A stretch of DNA of 64,000 nt from Bacillota bacterium (GCA_023404715.1 JAEYAR010000183.1:13395-77394); one strand, 5' to 3'. Shown: positions 7,830 through 17,077, counted from the first letter of the stretch. Numbers and translations: made by a program. The notes: generated from the letters alone by a model not told the origin.

Positions 7830-9032
7830 TTGAAAAAATGGATCGCAACCCTTTTGGCCCTGACGATGGTTCTTTCGCTGGTCTGCGTGGGCTCCGCCGG
7901 CGCGGACTCGAACTACACCATCCGCATCTATTCCAACTCGAACTCTACGGAGCGCGCGACCTGGCTGATCAACGAGGCTAAGGCCGCGGGCTTCAACATC
8001 TCGATCGACGACAACACCGTCATCTCCGGCGATACCGCCGCGATTCAGGCGGCCAACGAGAAGAAGGACGGCGACATCCTCTTCGGGCTCAACGAGACCC
8101 GCTGGAGTCAGGTCGTAAACGGCACGTATGAAAACCTGTCCGTAATCGATTGGACGCCCTCTTGGGCCGATCAGGTCGGCGCGTACGTATATCCGGGCAA
8201 GGCCTACGGTCTGGTCATCCAGAACGTCCTGATGATGTATCGCACGGACGATCTGGGCACCAAGGGCGAAAAGCTCTCCTTTAAGCACTGGGCCGATATC
8301 GTCGATTGCGGCTACACCTGGTATCGCCAGGGCAAGGTCGGCGGCACCACGAACGCCAACATCAACTCCGCGATGCTTTACGCCTTCGTCGACCCCACCT
8401 CTGAGGCGGGCGGCATCTCCCTGGACGGCTGGAAGACGCTGTGGAACTACTGCGCCAACGGAACCTTTACGGGCGATTCCTATGGCTTTGACGCCTTGAA
8501 CCGCGGCGACGTACAGGTTTCGACCTTCTATTCGTCCTCGCTTTACGGCAAGATCGACGCGGCGGCGGACAGCTCCGAGCACCCGCTGCTAGGCACGATG
8601 CAGCCTGAGAACTGGGATCTGGTCGACATCGAAGACGGCACGTATTACATCGCCGAGTACCTCGGCGTGCTCGACCGCGAGGGACGCACCGAGGAAGAGA
8701 CCGAGACCGTCAAGGCGTTCGCAGAGTGGTTCGGCTCCGCCGAAGTGCAGGCTGCATGGGGCGAAGAATTCGACTCCTATCCCTGCAACGCGGAAGCGGC
8801 CAATATGCTCTACCCCGACGGCGTGCCTGCGATCTATACGCTGAAGAACTTTGCGCTGGAGAAAATCGAAGGCACGGACATGAACTACGCCGAGTACGTA
8901 GCCGCGCATTCCAGCGAGTGGACCAACATCATGACCAACCTGGGCTTCTATTGGGCGGACGCGAACGGCGCCGCCGCCGAACCGGATTGGGCGAACCTGG
9001 ATTGGGCCGTGCTGACCCAGCCCGCCGCGTAA
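7830..9032 (+). CDS. ABC importer extracellular substrate-binding protein
   Basis: 400-residue secreted binding protein. A signal peptide is plain (KKWIATLLALTMVLSLVCVG, cleavage probably near GSAGA/D). A Cys lies in the signal region, but the preceding SLV does not fit a lipobox, so membrane anchoring is uncertain. The body resembles the iron/putrescine/sugar-acid class of binding proteins that pair with FbpB-like permeases: IRIYSNSNSTERATWLINEA at the N-terminus and DGDILFGLNETRW in the hinge region. The start is TTG 7830 with GAGGAGG 8 bp upstream. First gene of an importer operon; the substrate is not identifiable. Neighbouring dehydrogenases suggest an organic substrate more than iron. 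Confidence 0.87.
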   Translation: MKKWIATLLALTMVLSLVCVGSAGADSNYTIRIYSNSNSTERATWLINEAKAAGFNISIDDNTVISGDTAAIQAANEKKDGDILFGLNETRWSQVVNGTYENLSVIDWTPSWADQVGAYVYPGKAYGLVIQNVLMMYRTDDLGTKGEKLSFKHWADIVDCGYTWYRQGKVGGTTNANINSAMLYAFVDPTSEAGGISLDGWKTLWNYCANGTFTGDSYGFDALNRGDVQVSTFYSSSLYGKIDAAADSSEHPLLGTMQPENWDLVDIEDGTYYIAEYLGVLDREGRTEEETETVKAFAEWFGSAEVQAAWGEEFDSYPCNAEAANMLYPDGVPAIYTLKNFALEKIEGTDMNYAEYVAAHSSEWTNIMTNLGFYWADANGAAAEPDWANLDWAVLTQPAA

Positions 9033-9071
9033 GCGAAAGGTGAATACAAAAGCATAGTGAACGGTTTCGTG

Positions 9072-9096
9072 CGGCGAGTCGTTTATCGGCTCGCCG
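9072..9096 (+). promoter_or_regulatory. Intergenic stem-loop between binding protein and ATPase genes
   Basis: CGGCGAG (9072-9078) and CTCGCCG (9090-9096) form a 7-bp GC stem without a T-run. Such hairpins after binding-protein genes usually raise the first cistron's mRNA level relative to the transporter genes. Confidence 0.55.
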
Positions 9097-9163
9097 TGCG
9101 ATGTTCCGCCGCGCTTTAGCCCACGGGGAAGCGCGTTAATTTCAGAGAGCAGGTGATCATGAA

Positions 9164-10186
9164 ATGATCAAATTGAGCGGAATCACGGTGAAGTTCGGCG
9201 ACTTCACCGCGCTTCACGACATCGACGTGCACGTGAAGGAGGGGGAGTTCTTCACGTTCCTCGGCCCGTCGGGATGCGGCAAGACGACCACGCTGCGCAC
9301 CATCACGGGCTTCATCGAGCCGGTGCATGGAACGGTCTGTGTAAAAGACCGGGATATCACCCATGTGCCCATCGAAGAGAGAAATATCGGCATCGTCTTT
9401 CAAAGCTATGCGCTGTTTCCGACCATGACCGTCTACGACAACATCGCCTTCGGACTTAAGCTCAAAAAGATGAAAAAAGGCGAGGTAGACGAGAAGGTTC
9501 GCGGAATCGCCAAAAAGGTAGACCTATCGGACGAGCAGCTCAAAAAGGCGGTCTCACAGCTCTCGGGCGGCCAGCAGCAGCGCGTCGCCATCGCCCGCGC
9601 GCTGGTGACCGAGCCCGCCATCATCTGCATGGACGAACCGCTTTCCAATCTGGATGCCAAGCTGCGCGTACAGCTGCGCAACGAGCTCAAGGCGATGCAA
9701 AAGGAGTTCGGCATCACCACGATCTACGTGACGCACGACCAGGAGGAGGCGCTGACGCTCTCGGACCGCATCGCGGTGTTCAACAAGGGCTATATCGAGC
9801 AGATCGGCACGCCCAACGAGGTATACAACCATTCGGCGACGGAGTTCGTCTGCAATTTTATCGGCGACATCAACCGCCTGTCGGATGAAATCGTGGAGCG
9901 CATGGCGAGCGGCGGCGCGAAGCTCTCCAGCCGAAACCACAACTACGTGCGCCTGGAGCGGATGCACGTCAATACGCCGCCGCAGCCCGGGGTGCTGGTG
10001 GTGGAAGGGACGATCGAGAACCGCGAATACTACGGCCTGTACATCAAATACTACGTCCATGTGGGCGCGCAGACGCTCAAGGTCATCGAAAAGAACGACG
10101 GCGTCAACATCTATGAGCCGGGCCAGCGCGTCAAGATCAACATCAACCCTGTGGATGTCATGGCTTACGCGCCCGATGAAGGGTGA
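9164..10186 (+). CDS. ABC importer ATP-binding protein (PotA/FbpC-like, with TOBE domain)
   Basis: 340-residue ATPase powering the importer at the inner face of the membrane. All core motifs are present: Walker A LGPSGCGKTTTLR (about residues 34-46), Q-loop VFQSYALFPTMTVYDN, signature QLSGGQQQRVAIARAL, Walker B IICMDEPLSNLD and the switch His in YVTHDQEEAL. The C-terminal 100 residues look like a TOBE regulatory domain (VEGTIENREYYGLYIKYYV). Its stop precedes the permease start by 14 bp. Confidence 0.94.
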   Translation: MIKLSGITVKFGDFTALHDIDVHVKEGEFFTFLGPSGCGKTTTLRTITGFIEPVHGTVCVKDRDITHVPIEERNIGIVFQSYALFPTMTVYDNIAFGLKLKKMKKGEVDEKVRGIAKKVDLSDEQLKKAVSQLSGGQQQRVAIARALVTEPAIICMDEPLSNLDAKLRVQLRNELKAMQKEFGITTIYVTHDQEEALTLSDRIAVFNKGYIEQIGTPNEVYNHSATEFVCNFIGDINRLSDEIVERMASGGAKLSSRNHNYVRLERMHVNTPPQPGVLVVEGTIENREYYGLYIKYYVHVGAQTLKVIEKNDGVNIYEPGQRVKININPVDVMAYAPDEG

Positions 10187-10200
10187 GAGGAGGGCGCCAT

Positions 10201-12120
10201 ATGCAGCTAACGGCTCAAAAGCGGTTCCGAAAGGACATCCTCGTCAAGGTGCTGGGCATCGCGTTTTTCGTCTATCTCTTCTTCGGTTTTATGCTCCTGC
10301 CCTGCCTGAACACCCTGACGCAGATTTTTAACGCTAAAAACGCGGCGGGCGAAGCCGATCCCTTCGCGGTGATCCGCTTTTTCTTCGCCGGCAACATGGG
10401 CAAATACGTGCTCAATTCGCTCAAGCTCGCGCTCTGCCTGGTGGTTACGGTCAACGTGGTCGGCGTATCGATCGTGCTGCTTACGGAATATTTTGACATC
10501 AAGGGCGCGAAGATCCTGCGACTGGGCTATATGACGACCCTGATCTACAGCGGCGTCGCCCTGGTGACGGGCTACCTGTTCCTCTATGACCGCAACGGCA
10601 TCATCACCTCATTGCTTACGAACGCCTTCCCGGGGATCAATCCTAACTGGTTCTCGGGTTTTAACGCGGTGCTCTTTACGATGACGTTCGCCTGCACCAG
10701 CAATCACGCGTTGTTTTTGCGCAACGCCATCCGGGGTATCGACTACAACACGGTCGAAGCGGCGCGTAACCTGGGCGCAAAGCCCTTCAAGGTGCTGCTC
10801 AAGGTCGTCTTCCCGACCCTGATCCCCACGATGTTCTCTCTGACCGTCATGACGTTTATCACGGGCCTATGCGCCATGTCGGCCCCGACGCTGCTGGGAT
10901 ACGACTCCATCAACCCGGAGATCGTTCGCCTGGCCGGTTCCTCCATCGCCGATGAAGCCTTCCCACAGGCGCGCGCGGCGCTACTCTCGATCATCCTGGC
11001 GATGTTTACGATCGTCCTGCTGACCGTGCTCTCGTTTTACGAGCGCAAGGGGCATTACCTGTCCGTCTCTAAGACGAAGGCGAAGCTGGTCAAGCAGAAG
11101 ATTACAAACCCCGTATCCAATGTGCTGGCGCACATCTATGCCTACGTGCTCTTCATCATCTATATGACGCCTGTGGTGATGATCGTCGTCTTTTCCTTTC
11201 AGACCTACAGCGCGATCCGCATGAAGCGGCTGGATGTGACGCAATGGACGCTGCTCAACTTCGTCGGTTCGGAGGACTATTCTTACCTGACGAACCGAGG
11301 GACATACCGAACGCGGGAGGGCGCGATATCGGGCCTCTTCTCCAACAGCGCGACGATGAGCGGCATCAGCACGAGCTTCGTGATGAGCGTCATCGCGGCG
11401 GCGTTGGCCTGCCTGATCGTCGTGATCGCCTGTAATTACATCTTTAAGCACAAGAAGTCGGGCGTGGCGCTGGAGTACAGCATGCTCTTCCCGTGGCTGC
11501 TGCCGACCATCCTGATCTGCTATTCGTACCGCACGTTCTTCAACGACGACTCGATCTGGTACGTGTTCAACAATAACCTGTACTACATGAACAACGTACG
11601 ATTGCTGATCATCATCGCCTACACGGTGGTGCGGCTGCCCTTCTCGCTGCGCATGATCAAGGCGTCGTTTTACGCGATCGACGAGGAGCTGGAGGACGCG
11701 GCGCGGAACCTGGGCGCGAGCGCCCTGGCGACGTTTATGAAGGTGAAGCTGCCGATCATCCTCCCCAGCGTACTGGCGGTGTTCGCGCTAAACTTCAACT
11801 ACCTGTTTACGGAATACGACATGTCGGCGACGTTTGCCAGCTCATACGGCACCACTTACGCGATGGTCATTCAAAGCATGTGCGCGGATGAGGGGCTGTA
11901 CGGGTACAACGTGAACGCGTCGGGCCGCCGGTGCGCCTCGACGGTGTTCATCATGCTGGTTTCGGGCCTGATCCTCTATCTCGTCTACGGCGTGGGCGCG
12001 AGGGACCTCGGCGAGCGACTGGAGGCGAGGGAGAAGCGACGAAAGCGGTTGAAGGCGCTCAAGGGGCGCTTCATAAGGGGCAAGCCGGAGGCAAACGCGT
12101 CGCCCGGCGTAGAACAATAG
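10201..12120 (+). CDS. ABC importer permease, two fused membrane domains (FbpB-like)
   Basis: 639-residue integral membrane protein that forms the whole translocation path. Two BPD-type permease domains are joined in one chain, each with an EAA loop contacting the ATPase: EAARNLGAKPFKVLLKVVFP (about residues 185-204) and DAARNLGASALATFMKVKLP (about 499-518). About twelve membrane segments are expected. The start at ATG 10201 is set by GAGAGGAGGG, with a basic N-terminus before the first helix. The fused architecture is usual for Fe3+/thiamine/aminophosphonate-type importers, but the substrate here is unknown. The C-terminus is very basic. Confidence 0.92.
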   Translation: MQLTAQKRFRKDILVKVLGIAFFVYLFFGFMLLPCLNTLTQIFNAKNAAGEADPFAVIRFFFAGNMGKYVLNSLKLALCLVVTVNVVGVSIVLLTEYFDIKGAKILRLGYMTTLIYSGVALVTGYLFLYDRNGIITSLLTNAFPGINPNWFSGFNAVLFTMTFACTSNHALFLRNAIRGIDYNTVEAARNLGAKPFKVLLKVVFPTLIPTMFSLTVMTFITGLCAMSAPTLLGYDSINPEIVRLAGSSIADEAFPQARAALLSIILAMFTIVLLTVLSFYERKGHYLSVSKTKAKLVKQKITNPVSNVLAHIYAYVLFIIYMTPVVMIVVFSFQTYSAIRMKRLDVTQWTLLNFVGSEDYSYLTNRGTYRTREGAISGLFSNSATMSGISTSFVMSVIAAALACLIVVIACNYIFKHKKSGVALEYSMLFPWLLPTILICYSYRTFFNDDSIWYVFNNNLYYMNNVRLLIIIAYTVVRLPFSLRMIKASFYAIDEELEDAARNLGASALATFMKVKLPIILPSVLAVFALNFNYLFTEYDMSATFASSYGTTYAMVIQSMCADEGLYGYNVNASGRRCASTVFIMLVSGLILYLVYGVGARDLGERLEAREKRRKRLKALKGRFIRGKPEANASPGVEQ

Positions 12121-12128
12121 AAACAATG

Positions 12129-12158
12129 AAACGGCCGTCGATTAGGCGGCCGTTTTAT
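12129..12158 (+). terminator. Terminator of the ABC importer operon
   Basis: AAACGGCCG (12129-12137) and CGGCCGTTT (12147-12155) form the stem, ending in TTTT. It follows the permease stop by 9 bp. Confidence 0.88.
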
Positions 12159-12180
12159 TGCATAGAGAACAGCTTGATGC

Positions 12181-12975
12181 TTACCCGAGCGCCACGTCGA
12201 GGATCATCATGATCACAAAGCCCGCCATCACGCCGAGTGTGCCGGAGTTGGAGTGCTCGCCCAGATGCGCTTCGGGGATGAGCTCTTCGACGACGACGTA
12301 CATCATCGCGCCGGCGGCGAACGAGAGCAGCCAGGGCATCAGCGGCGCAATGCCGCCCGCAACGAGCACGGCCAGGATGCCGAAGATGGGTTCGACGATG
12401 CCGGAGAGGCTGCCCAGCACGAACGCCTTTTTCGCGGGGAATCCTTCCTGCCTAAGGGGAAGGGAGATCGCCGCGCCCTCCGGGAAGTTTTGAATGCCGA
12501 TGCCGATGGCCAGGGCGATCGCGCCGGCGTTGAGCGCGGCGCTGCCGCCATGCTGCGCGGCGAGGGCGAAGGAGAGGCCGACGGCCATGCCCTCGGGGAT
12601 GTTGTGCAGCGTCACGGCAAAGACGAGCAGCGTCGTGCGCTTCCAGGACGAGGATATACCCTCCGGCGCCATCGCGCCGGGATGCAGGTGGGGCAGCAGG
12701 CTATCCATGAGCATCAAAAAAGCGATACCGAGCAGGAAGCCGCCGGCCGCTGGGATCCAGCCGATGCCGCCCGCGGCCTCGGCCTCCTCGATGGCGGGGA
12801 TGAGCAGGGACCATACGGAGGCGGCGATCATGACGCCGGCCGCCAATCCCAGAAAGATGCGCTGAATGCTGGCGTTGATTTTATCACGGAAAAAGAAGAC
12901 GAGAGAGGCGCCGAGGGTCGTCATCAAGAACGTGAAGCCCGTGCCGCCCGCGGCCCAGAGAAGGGAGCTTGCCAT
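12181..12975 (-). CDS. ZIP-family divalent metal transporter (GufA-like)
   Basis: 264-residue membrane protein with about eight hydrophobic segments. The two metal-site helices are visible: TLHNIPEGMAVG (helix 4) and IQNFPEGAAISLPL (helix 5), plus EELIPEAHLGEHSN near the C-terminus. These residues bind Zn2+, Fe2+ or Mn2+ in the family. The gene lies only 30 bp after the SufB/SmsB-like gene, behind AAGGAGG, and has no promoter of its own that I can see, so it is the third gene of the Fe-S operon. That context favours iron supply, although zinc cannot be excluded. Confidence 0.9.
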   Translation of the reverse strand: MASSLLWAAGGTGFTFLMTTLGASLVFFFRDKINASIQRIFLGLAAGVMIAASVWSLLIPAIEEAEAAGGIGWIPAAGGFLLGIAFLMLMDSLLPHLHPGAMAPEGISSSWKRTTLLVFAVTLHNIPEGMAVGLSFALAAQHGGSAALNAGAIALAIGIGIQNFPEGAAISLPLRQEGFPAKKAFVLGSLSGIVEPIFGILAVLVAGGIAPLMPWLLSFAAGAMMYVVVEELIPEAHLGEHSNSGTLGVMAGFVIMMILDVALG

Positions 12976-13005
12976 ACGAGAACCTCCTTGCAGCTAAAGT
13001 CGTCG

Positions 13006-13923
13006 TTATTTCAGGAAGCCGGCGATGATCTTTTCCTCGGCCTCCTGTTCGGTAAGGCCCAGCGTGCGAAGCTTGAGGATCTGCTCGCCGGCGATCTTGC
13101 CGATCGCGGCCTCGTGGATGAGCGCGGCGTCCGCATGTGCGGCCCATAGCTCGGGCGCTGCGTTGACCGTGCCCTCCCCGACCAGAATGGCGTCGCATTC
13201 GGAATGGCCCGTGCAACGGTTGTTGCCGTGAATGACGGAGTGATACTCCTGGTGTGAACGTCCCTTTGCGACGGAGCGGGAAATGAGATCCACCCCGCAA
13301 TCCTCGCCCTCTAGGGTGACTTCAAACTCGGTCTTTGCCCGCTCGTCGCCGTCGGTGAGCAGACGCTCGCGGATGACGAGGCGCGCGCGGGCGGCGAGCT
13401 TGGCGCGCGTCGTCCGCACGGTGGAATCGACCCCGCTGAGCTGAATCGTATCCATCTCCAGGCTGGCGTCCTCGGCCAGCGTCGCATTTGTCACGGGATC
13501 GATGCGCTTGGCGCCGGAGCCCGTGCCGGTGCCGATATGCTTTTCCTTATACAGGACGCGCGCCCCCTGCTCGAGGAAGAAGCGATGGATGCCGTTATGA
13601 CGGGCCTCCTCCTCGCTGTCGGTGTGTACGCCGCAGCCGGCGACGATGGTCACATCCGCATTTGCGCCGATGTAAAAGTCGTTGTACACGAGATCGTCCA
13701 CATTCCCGTGCGTCACACAGGCGGGGATGAAGACGGTTTCACCCTTCGTCTCCGGCAGCACGTTGATGACGAGGCCGGGCGCATCCTGTTTGGCGTCGAT
13801 TTTGATGTTTGCGCTCGACTGACGGGCGGCGCACTGGCCATCCTCGCGGATGTTGAACGCGCCTTGAAAGGCGCCCTTCCAATCGGATACGATGCCGAGG
13901 AGCATTTCGGTAATCTTATTCAT
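13006..13923 (-). CDS. SufB/SufD-type Fe-S scaffold, short SmsB-like form
   Basis: 305-residue scaffold subunit that works with the SufC-like ATPase in Fe-S cluster assembly. The C-terminus is diagnostic of the SufBD fold (HEAAIGKIAGEQILKLRTLG then TEQEAEEKIIAGFL), and the middle is rich in the beta-helix repeats of that fold. Cys and His candidates for cluster or metal binding include ACVTHG, AGCGVHTD and NNRCTGHSECD. It lacks the long N-terminal domain of full SufB (about 470 residues) and is alone, without SufD, SufS or SufU. This is the pattern described for the SUF-like minimal system. It overlaps the ATPase gene by 8 bp. Confidence 0.88.
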   Translation of the reverse strand: MNKITEMLLGIVSDWKGAFQGAFNIREDGQCAARQSSANIKIDAKQDAPGLVINVLPETKGETVFIPACVTHGNVDDLVYNDFYIGANADVTIVAGCGVHTDSEEEARHNGIHRFFLEQGARVLYKEKHIGTGTGSGAKRIDPVTNATLAEDASLEMDTIQLSGVDSTVRTTRAKLAARARLVIRERLLTDGDERAKTEFEVTLEGEDCGVDLISRSVAKGRSHQEYHSVIHGNNRCTGHSECDAILVGEGTVNAAPELWAAHADAALIHEAAIGKIAGEQILKLRTLGLTEQEAEEKIIAGFLK

Positions 13924-14647
13924 GGCGCATGACCTCCACCTGACGCGGGCAACCCGCGAATGCCTCTCCGTGTAAAAGCTGCGGCAACACCTCGGATTTC
14001 GGTCCGGAGGTGCGCACGGCGCCGCCAGCGATGACGACGATTTCATCCGCGATGTCGAGGATGCGCTCCTGATGCGAGATGATGAGCAAAGAACCGGATA
14101 GCCGGCCTCGCAGCTCCTTAAAGACGCTGATGAGGCTGGCGAAGCTCCATAGGTCGATGCCAGCCTCCGGCTCGTCAAAGATGGAAACCTTTGCGCCGCG
14201 CGCGAGGACGCTGGCGATCTCGATGCGCTTGATTTCACCGCCAGAAAGGCTGGCGTTGATCTCGCGGTCGATGTATTCCCGCGCGCAAAGGCCGACCTTG
14301 GCGAGGATATCGCAAAGCCCTGATTCCGTCTGGCTGCCGCCCGCAGCCAGTTCGATGAGCGAGCGCACGGTGACCCCCTTGAAACGCACGGGCTGTTGAA
14401 AGGCGTAGGCGATGCCGCGGCGCGCGCGCTGCGTTACGTCTAGGGCCGTGATGTCTTCGCCATCCATGCGGATATGCCCGGCCGAGGGCTGCTCAATGCC
14501 GGCGATGATCTTGGCGAGCGTGGTCTTTCCGCCGCCGTTTGGGCCGGTGACGACGATGAGCTTGCCGTTTGGTATCGTCAGATCAATGCCCTTGAGGATA
14601 TCCCCGCCCTCCGGCAGGCCCCAGGCGATCCGTTCCAATTGAAGCAT
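13916..14647 (-). CDS. sufC: SufC-type ABC ATPase (SmsC-like)
   Basis: 243-residue soluble ABC ATPase that energises Fe-S cluster assembly on its SufB-like partner. Walker A is VTGPNGGGKTTLAKIIAG, the signature reads ASLSGGEIKRIEIASVLARG as in SufC, Walker B is VSIFDEPEAGIDLWS, and the switch His is in IISHQERIL. ATG 14647 is behind AAGGAG; a TTG start 30 bp upstream is possible but less well placed. First gene of the operon sufC-sufB-ZIP. Confidence 0.92.
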   Translation of the reverse strand: MLQLERIAWGLPEGGDILKGIDLTIPNGKLIVVTGPNGGGKTTLAKIIAGIEQPSAGHIRMDGEDITALDVTQRARRGIAYAFQQPVRFKGVTVRSLIELAAGGSQTESGLCDILAKVGLCAREYIDREINASLSGGEIKRIEIASVLARGAKVSIFDEPEAGIDLWSFASLISVFKELRGRLSGSLLIISHQERILDIADEIVVIAGGAVRTSGPKSEVLPQLLHGEAFAGCPRQVEVMRHE

Positions 14648-14771
14648 GCGTACTCCTTCTTTCCGATCGTATGTCAAATGGCGTCGCGCTGTTCCCGGCT
14701 TCAGTAAGCAGATGAACGCGCTTTTTCAGCTTGTCCGAAAGATATGTTGCCGATGCTGTGGCGCCGCAGAC

Positions 14772-14800
14772 AGTATAGCACACGGCAACCGCGTAGGCAA
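14772..14800 (-). promoter_or_regulatory. Promoter of the sufC-sufB-ZIP operon
   Basis: On the minus strand, TTGCCT (14795-14800) and TATACT (14772-14777) are separated by 17 bp. The transcript would have a leader of about 120 nt before sufC; no riboswitch was recognised in it. Confidence 0.75.
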
Positions 14801-14871
14801 TATTAATTCCGAGTATTTTCGTCAAAATTATTTCAAGCGGAAAATTGGGCAGCTGAACGACCCATCACGGT

Positions 14872-14900
14872 TTGCATTTCCAGCGCGCAGCCGGTATAAT
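14872..14900 (+). promoter_or_regulatory. Promoter of the MATE exporter gene
   Basis: TTGCAT (14872-14877), 17-bp spacer, TATAAT (14895-14900), about 32 bp before the start codon. Confidence 0.82.
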
Positions 14901-14932
14901 ACAGATGATTTTAAAGCGAGGGGGGAATCCAC

Positions 14933-16306
14933 TTGGAGCGGGATTTAACGCTCGGCGATCCTGGGCGCGTGCTGTGGCGCTTTTCGCTGCCGATGTTCGT
15001 CAGCGTCATCTTTCAGCAGATGTATAACATCGCGGACAGCGTGATCGCAGGCCAATTTGCAGGCGAGGATGCGCTGGCGGCGGTCGGGGCGTCGTATCCG
15101 ATCACGATGATCTTCATGGCGATCGCGGTGGGCAGCAACATCGGCTGCTCGGTCGTCATATCGCAGCTTTACGGCGCCCGAAAACTGGGCAGGATGAAGA
15201 CGGCGATCTCCACGACGCTGACGGCCTCTGCCGCGCTGGCGCTGGCGCTGACCATACTGGGCCTCGCCGGGAGCGCCGGGCTGATGCGCTTAATCAACAC
15301 GCCGCCAAACATCTTTGCGGACGGCGCGCTGTACCTTCGGATTTACATCGGCGGGTTTTTGTTTCTCTTTCTCTATAATATCAGTACGGGCATCTTTCAA
15401 TCTCTGGGCGATTCCAGGACGCCCCTGTACTTCCTGATCGGCTCGTCCCTGGGCAATATCGCGCTCGATCTTTTATTTGTGGCCGGCTTCGGCTGGGGCG
15501 TGGCGGGCGTCGCGTGGGCAACGTTTCTGGCGCAGGGGGCGGCGTGTCTCTTGGCCTTTACAACGCTGCTTTCCCGTCTGCGAAAGATCCGCACGGACGA
15601 GAAGGCACGGCGCTTTTCGCTGGAGATGCTGCTTAGCGTCGGGCGTATCGCCGTGCCGAGCATTTTACAGCAGAGCTTCATATCCGTAGGCAATATCTTC
15701 ATTCAGGGGCTCGTGAACAGCTATGGTTCGGCCGTCATCGCGGGCTACTCGGCGGCGGTCAAGCTCAATACGTTTACGATCACGTCGTTTACGACGCTCG
15801 CAAACGGCCTTTCGAGCTTTTCGGCGCAGAACGTCGGCGCGGCGAAATTTGAACGGGTGCGCAGCGGCCTTCGCGCCGGGCTGGCGATGGCGTTGTGCGT
15901 GGCGGTTCCCTTCTTTGCGGTATTTTTCTGCCTGAGCGGCTCTGTCATGCGCATCTTTCTCGGCGACGTCGACGGGCTGGCGATGCGCACGGGCGAGACG
16001 TTTTTGCGCGTCGTGTCGCCGTTTTATTTCGTGGTCTGCATCAAGCTCATGGCAGACGGCGTGCTGCGCGGCGCGGGCGCGATGAAGGAATTTATGATCG
16101 CTACGTTTACCGACCTTTTGCTGCGCGTAGCGCTCGCCTTTGCGCTGCCGAGGTGGCTGGGAACGACGGGCATCTGGATTTCCTGGCCGATCGGTTGGGC
16201 GGTTGCCACGGCGTGTTCAGTGGCTTTTTATCTGAGCGGGCGTTGGAAAGACGCGGGCGTGGTGAGACGTGCGGGTGAAGAACATACCGCTGAACTGGAG
16301 CGATAA
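14933..16306 (+). CDS. MATE-family multidrug/metabolite exporter
   Basis: 457-residue inner-membrane antiporter, Na+- or H+-driven. The N-terminus LGDPGRVLWRFSLPMFVSVI and the QQMYNIADSVIAGQF segment in helix 1-2 are typical, as is the repeat of this pattern in the second half (AVPSILQQSFISVGNIFIQG). About twelve helices are visible, arranged as two six-helix halves. The start is TTG 14933 behind AGGGGGG. Single gene with its own promoter; substrate unknown. Confidence 0.93.
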   Translation: MERDLTLGDPGRVLWRFSLPMFVSVIFQQMYNIADSVIAGQFAGEDALAAVGASYPITMIFMAIAVGSNIGCSVVISQLYGARKLGRMKTAISTTLTASAALALALTILGLAGSAGLMRLINTPPNIFADGALYLRIYIGGFLFLFLYNISTGIFQSLGDSRTPLYFLIGSSLGNIALDLLFVAGFGWGVAGVAWATFLAQGAACLLAFTTLLSRLRKIRTDEKARRFSLEMLLSVGRIAVPSILQQSFISVGNIFIQGLVNSYGSAVIAGYSAAVKLNTFTITSFTTLANGLSSFSAQNVGAAKFERVRSGLRAGLAMALCVAVPFFAVFFCLSGSVMRIFLGDVDGLAMRTGETFLRVVSPFYFVVCIKLMADGVLRGAGAMKEFMIATFTDLLLRVALAFALPRWLGTTGIWISWPIGWAVATACSVAFYLSGRWKDAGVVRRAGEEHTAELER

Positions 16307-16311
16307 AACTT

Positions 16312-16339
16312 TTGTCCGAGACTGTACAGAATCTATACT
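16312..16339 (+). promoter_or_regulatory. Promoter of pgmB
   Basis: TTGTCC (16312-16317), 16-bp spacer, TATACT (16334-16339), directly after the exporter stop. Confidence 0.65.
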
Positions 16340-16381
16340 TTTTGATAAACTGAAAAGAACAAATCGAATGGAGGCCTAGCG

Positions 16382-17038
16382 ATGAACAAGACGTACAAAG
16401 GGATCATCTTTGACCTGGACGGCGTGATCTGCCATACGGACAAGTATCACTTTCAGGCGTGGAAGGGGCTTGCCGACAGAATGGGCATTTATTTCGACGA
16501 GACGATCAACAACCGCCTGCGCGGCGTCTCGCGCATGGAAAGCCTGGAAATCATCCTGGAGCGATACGACGGGACGCTCACACTGAAGGAAAAAGACGCT
16601 CTGGCGACGGAAAAAAATGAGGTCTACAAGCGCTTGCTCGTCAATATGACGCCGGAGGATTTGGCAGAGCCCGTAAAAAAGACGCTTTATGCCTTAAGGG
16701 CGGCGGGGGCCCTCCTCGCCATCGGTTCCTCATCGAAAAACACGCAGTTCATCCTCTCGCGCATCGGCCTGGCCGGGTTTTTTGACGCGGTGTCGGATGG
16801 AAACAACATCACGCGCTCCAAGCCGGATCCGGAGGTCTTTCTCAAGGCGGCCGGTTTCCTCGGCCTGACGCCCGCGGAATGCCTGGTCGTTGAGGATGCC
16901 AAGGCGGGGATCGAGGCGGCCATTGCCGGCGGTTTTGACAGCGCCGCCATCGGCGATGCGGTGAAGTGCGCGCTTGCCACCTACAATCTTTGCGCGTTTC
17001 CGGACCTTTTACAGATTTACTGCGGCCGCGAAGGATAA
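16382..17038 (+). CDS. pgmB: Beta-phosphoglucomutase
   Basis: HAD-superfamily enzyme interconverting beta-glucose 1-phosphate and glucose 6-phosphate, used after phosphorolysis of maltose, trehalose or similar disaccharides. 218 residues. The catalytic aspartates are in IIFDLDGVICHTDKYHFQAW, and the family-specific RLRGVSRMESLEIIL cap motif follows. GSSSKNTQFIL (motif 2), RSKPDPEVFL (motif 3 Lys) and VVEDAKAGIEAA (motif 4) complete the active site. No phosphorylase gene is adjacent in this window. Confidence 0.93.
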   Translation: MNKTYKGIIFDLDGVICHTDKYHFQAWKGLADRMGIYFDETINNRLRGVSRMESLEIILERYDGTLTLKEKDALATEKNEVYKRLLVNMTPEDLAEPVKKTLYALRAAGALLAIGSSSKNTQFILSRIGLAGFFDAVSDGNNITRSKPDPEVFLKAAGFLGLTPAECLVVEDAKAGIEAAIAGGFDSAAIGDAVKCALATYNLCAFPDLLQIYCGREG

Positions 17039-17077
17039 GACAGGGCCACAAAATCTGCCGATATTTGCACAGATGCA

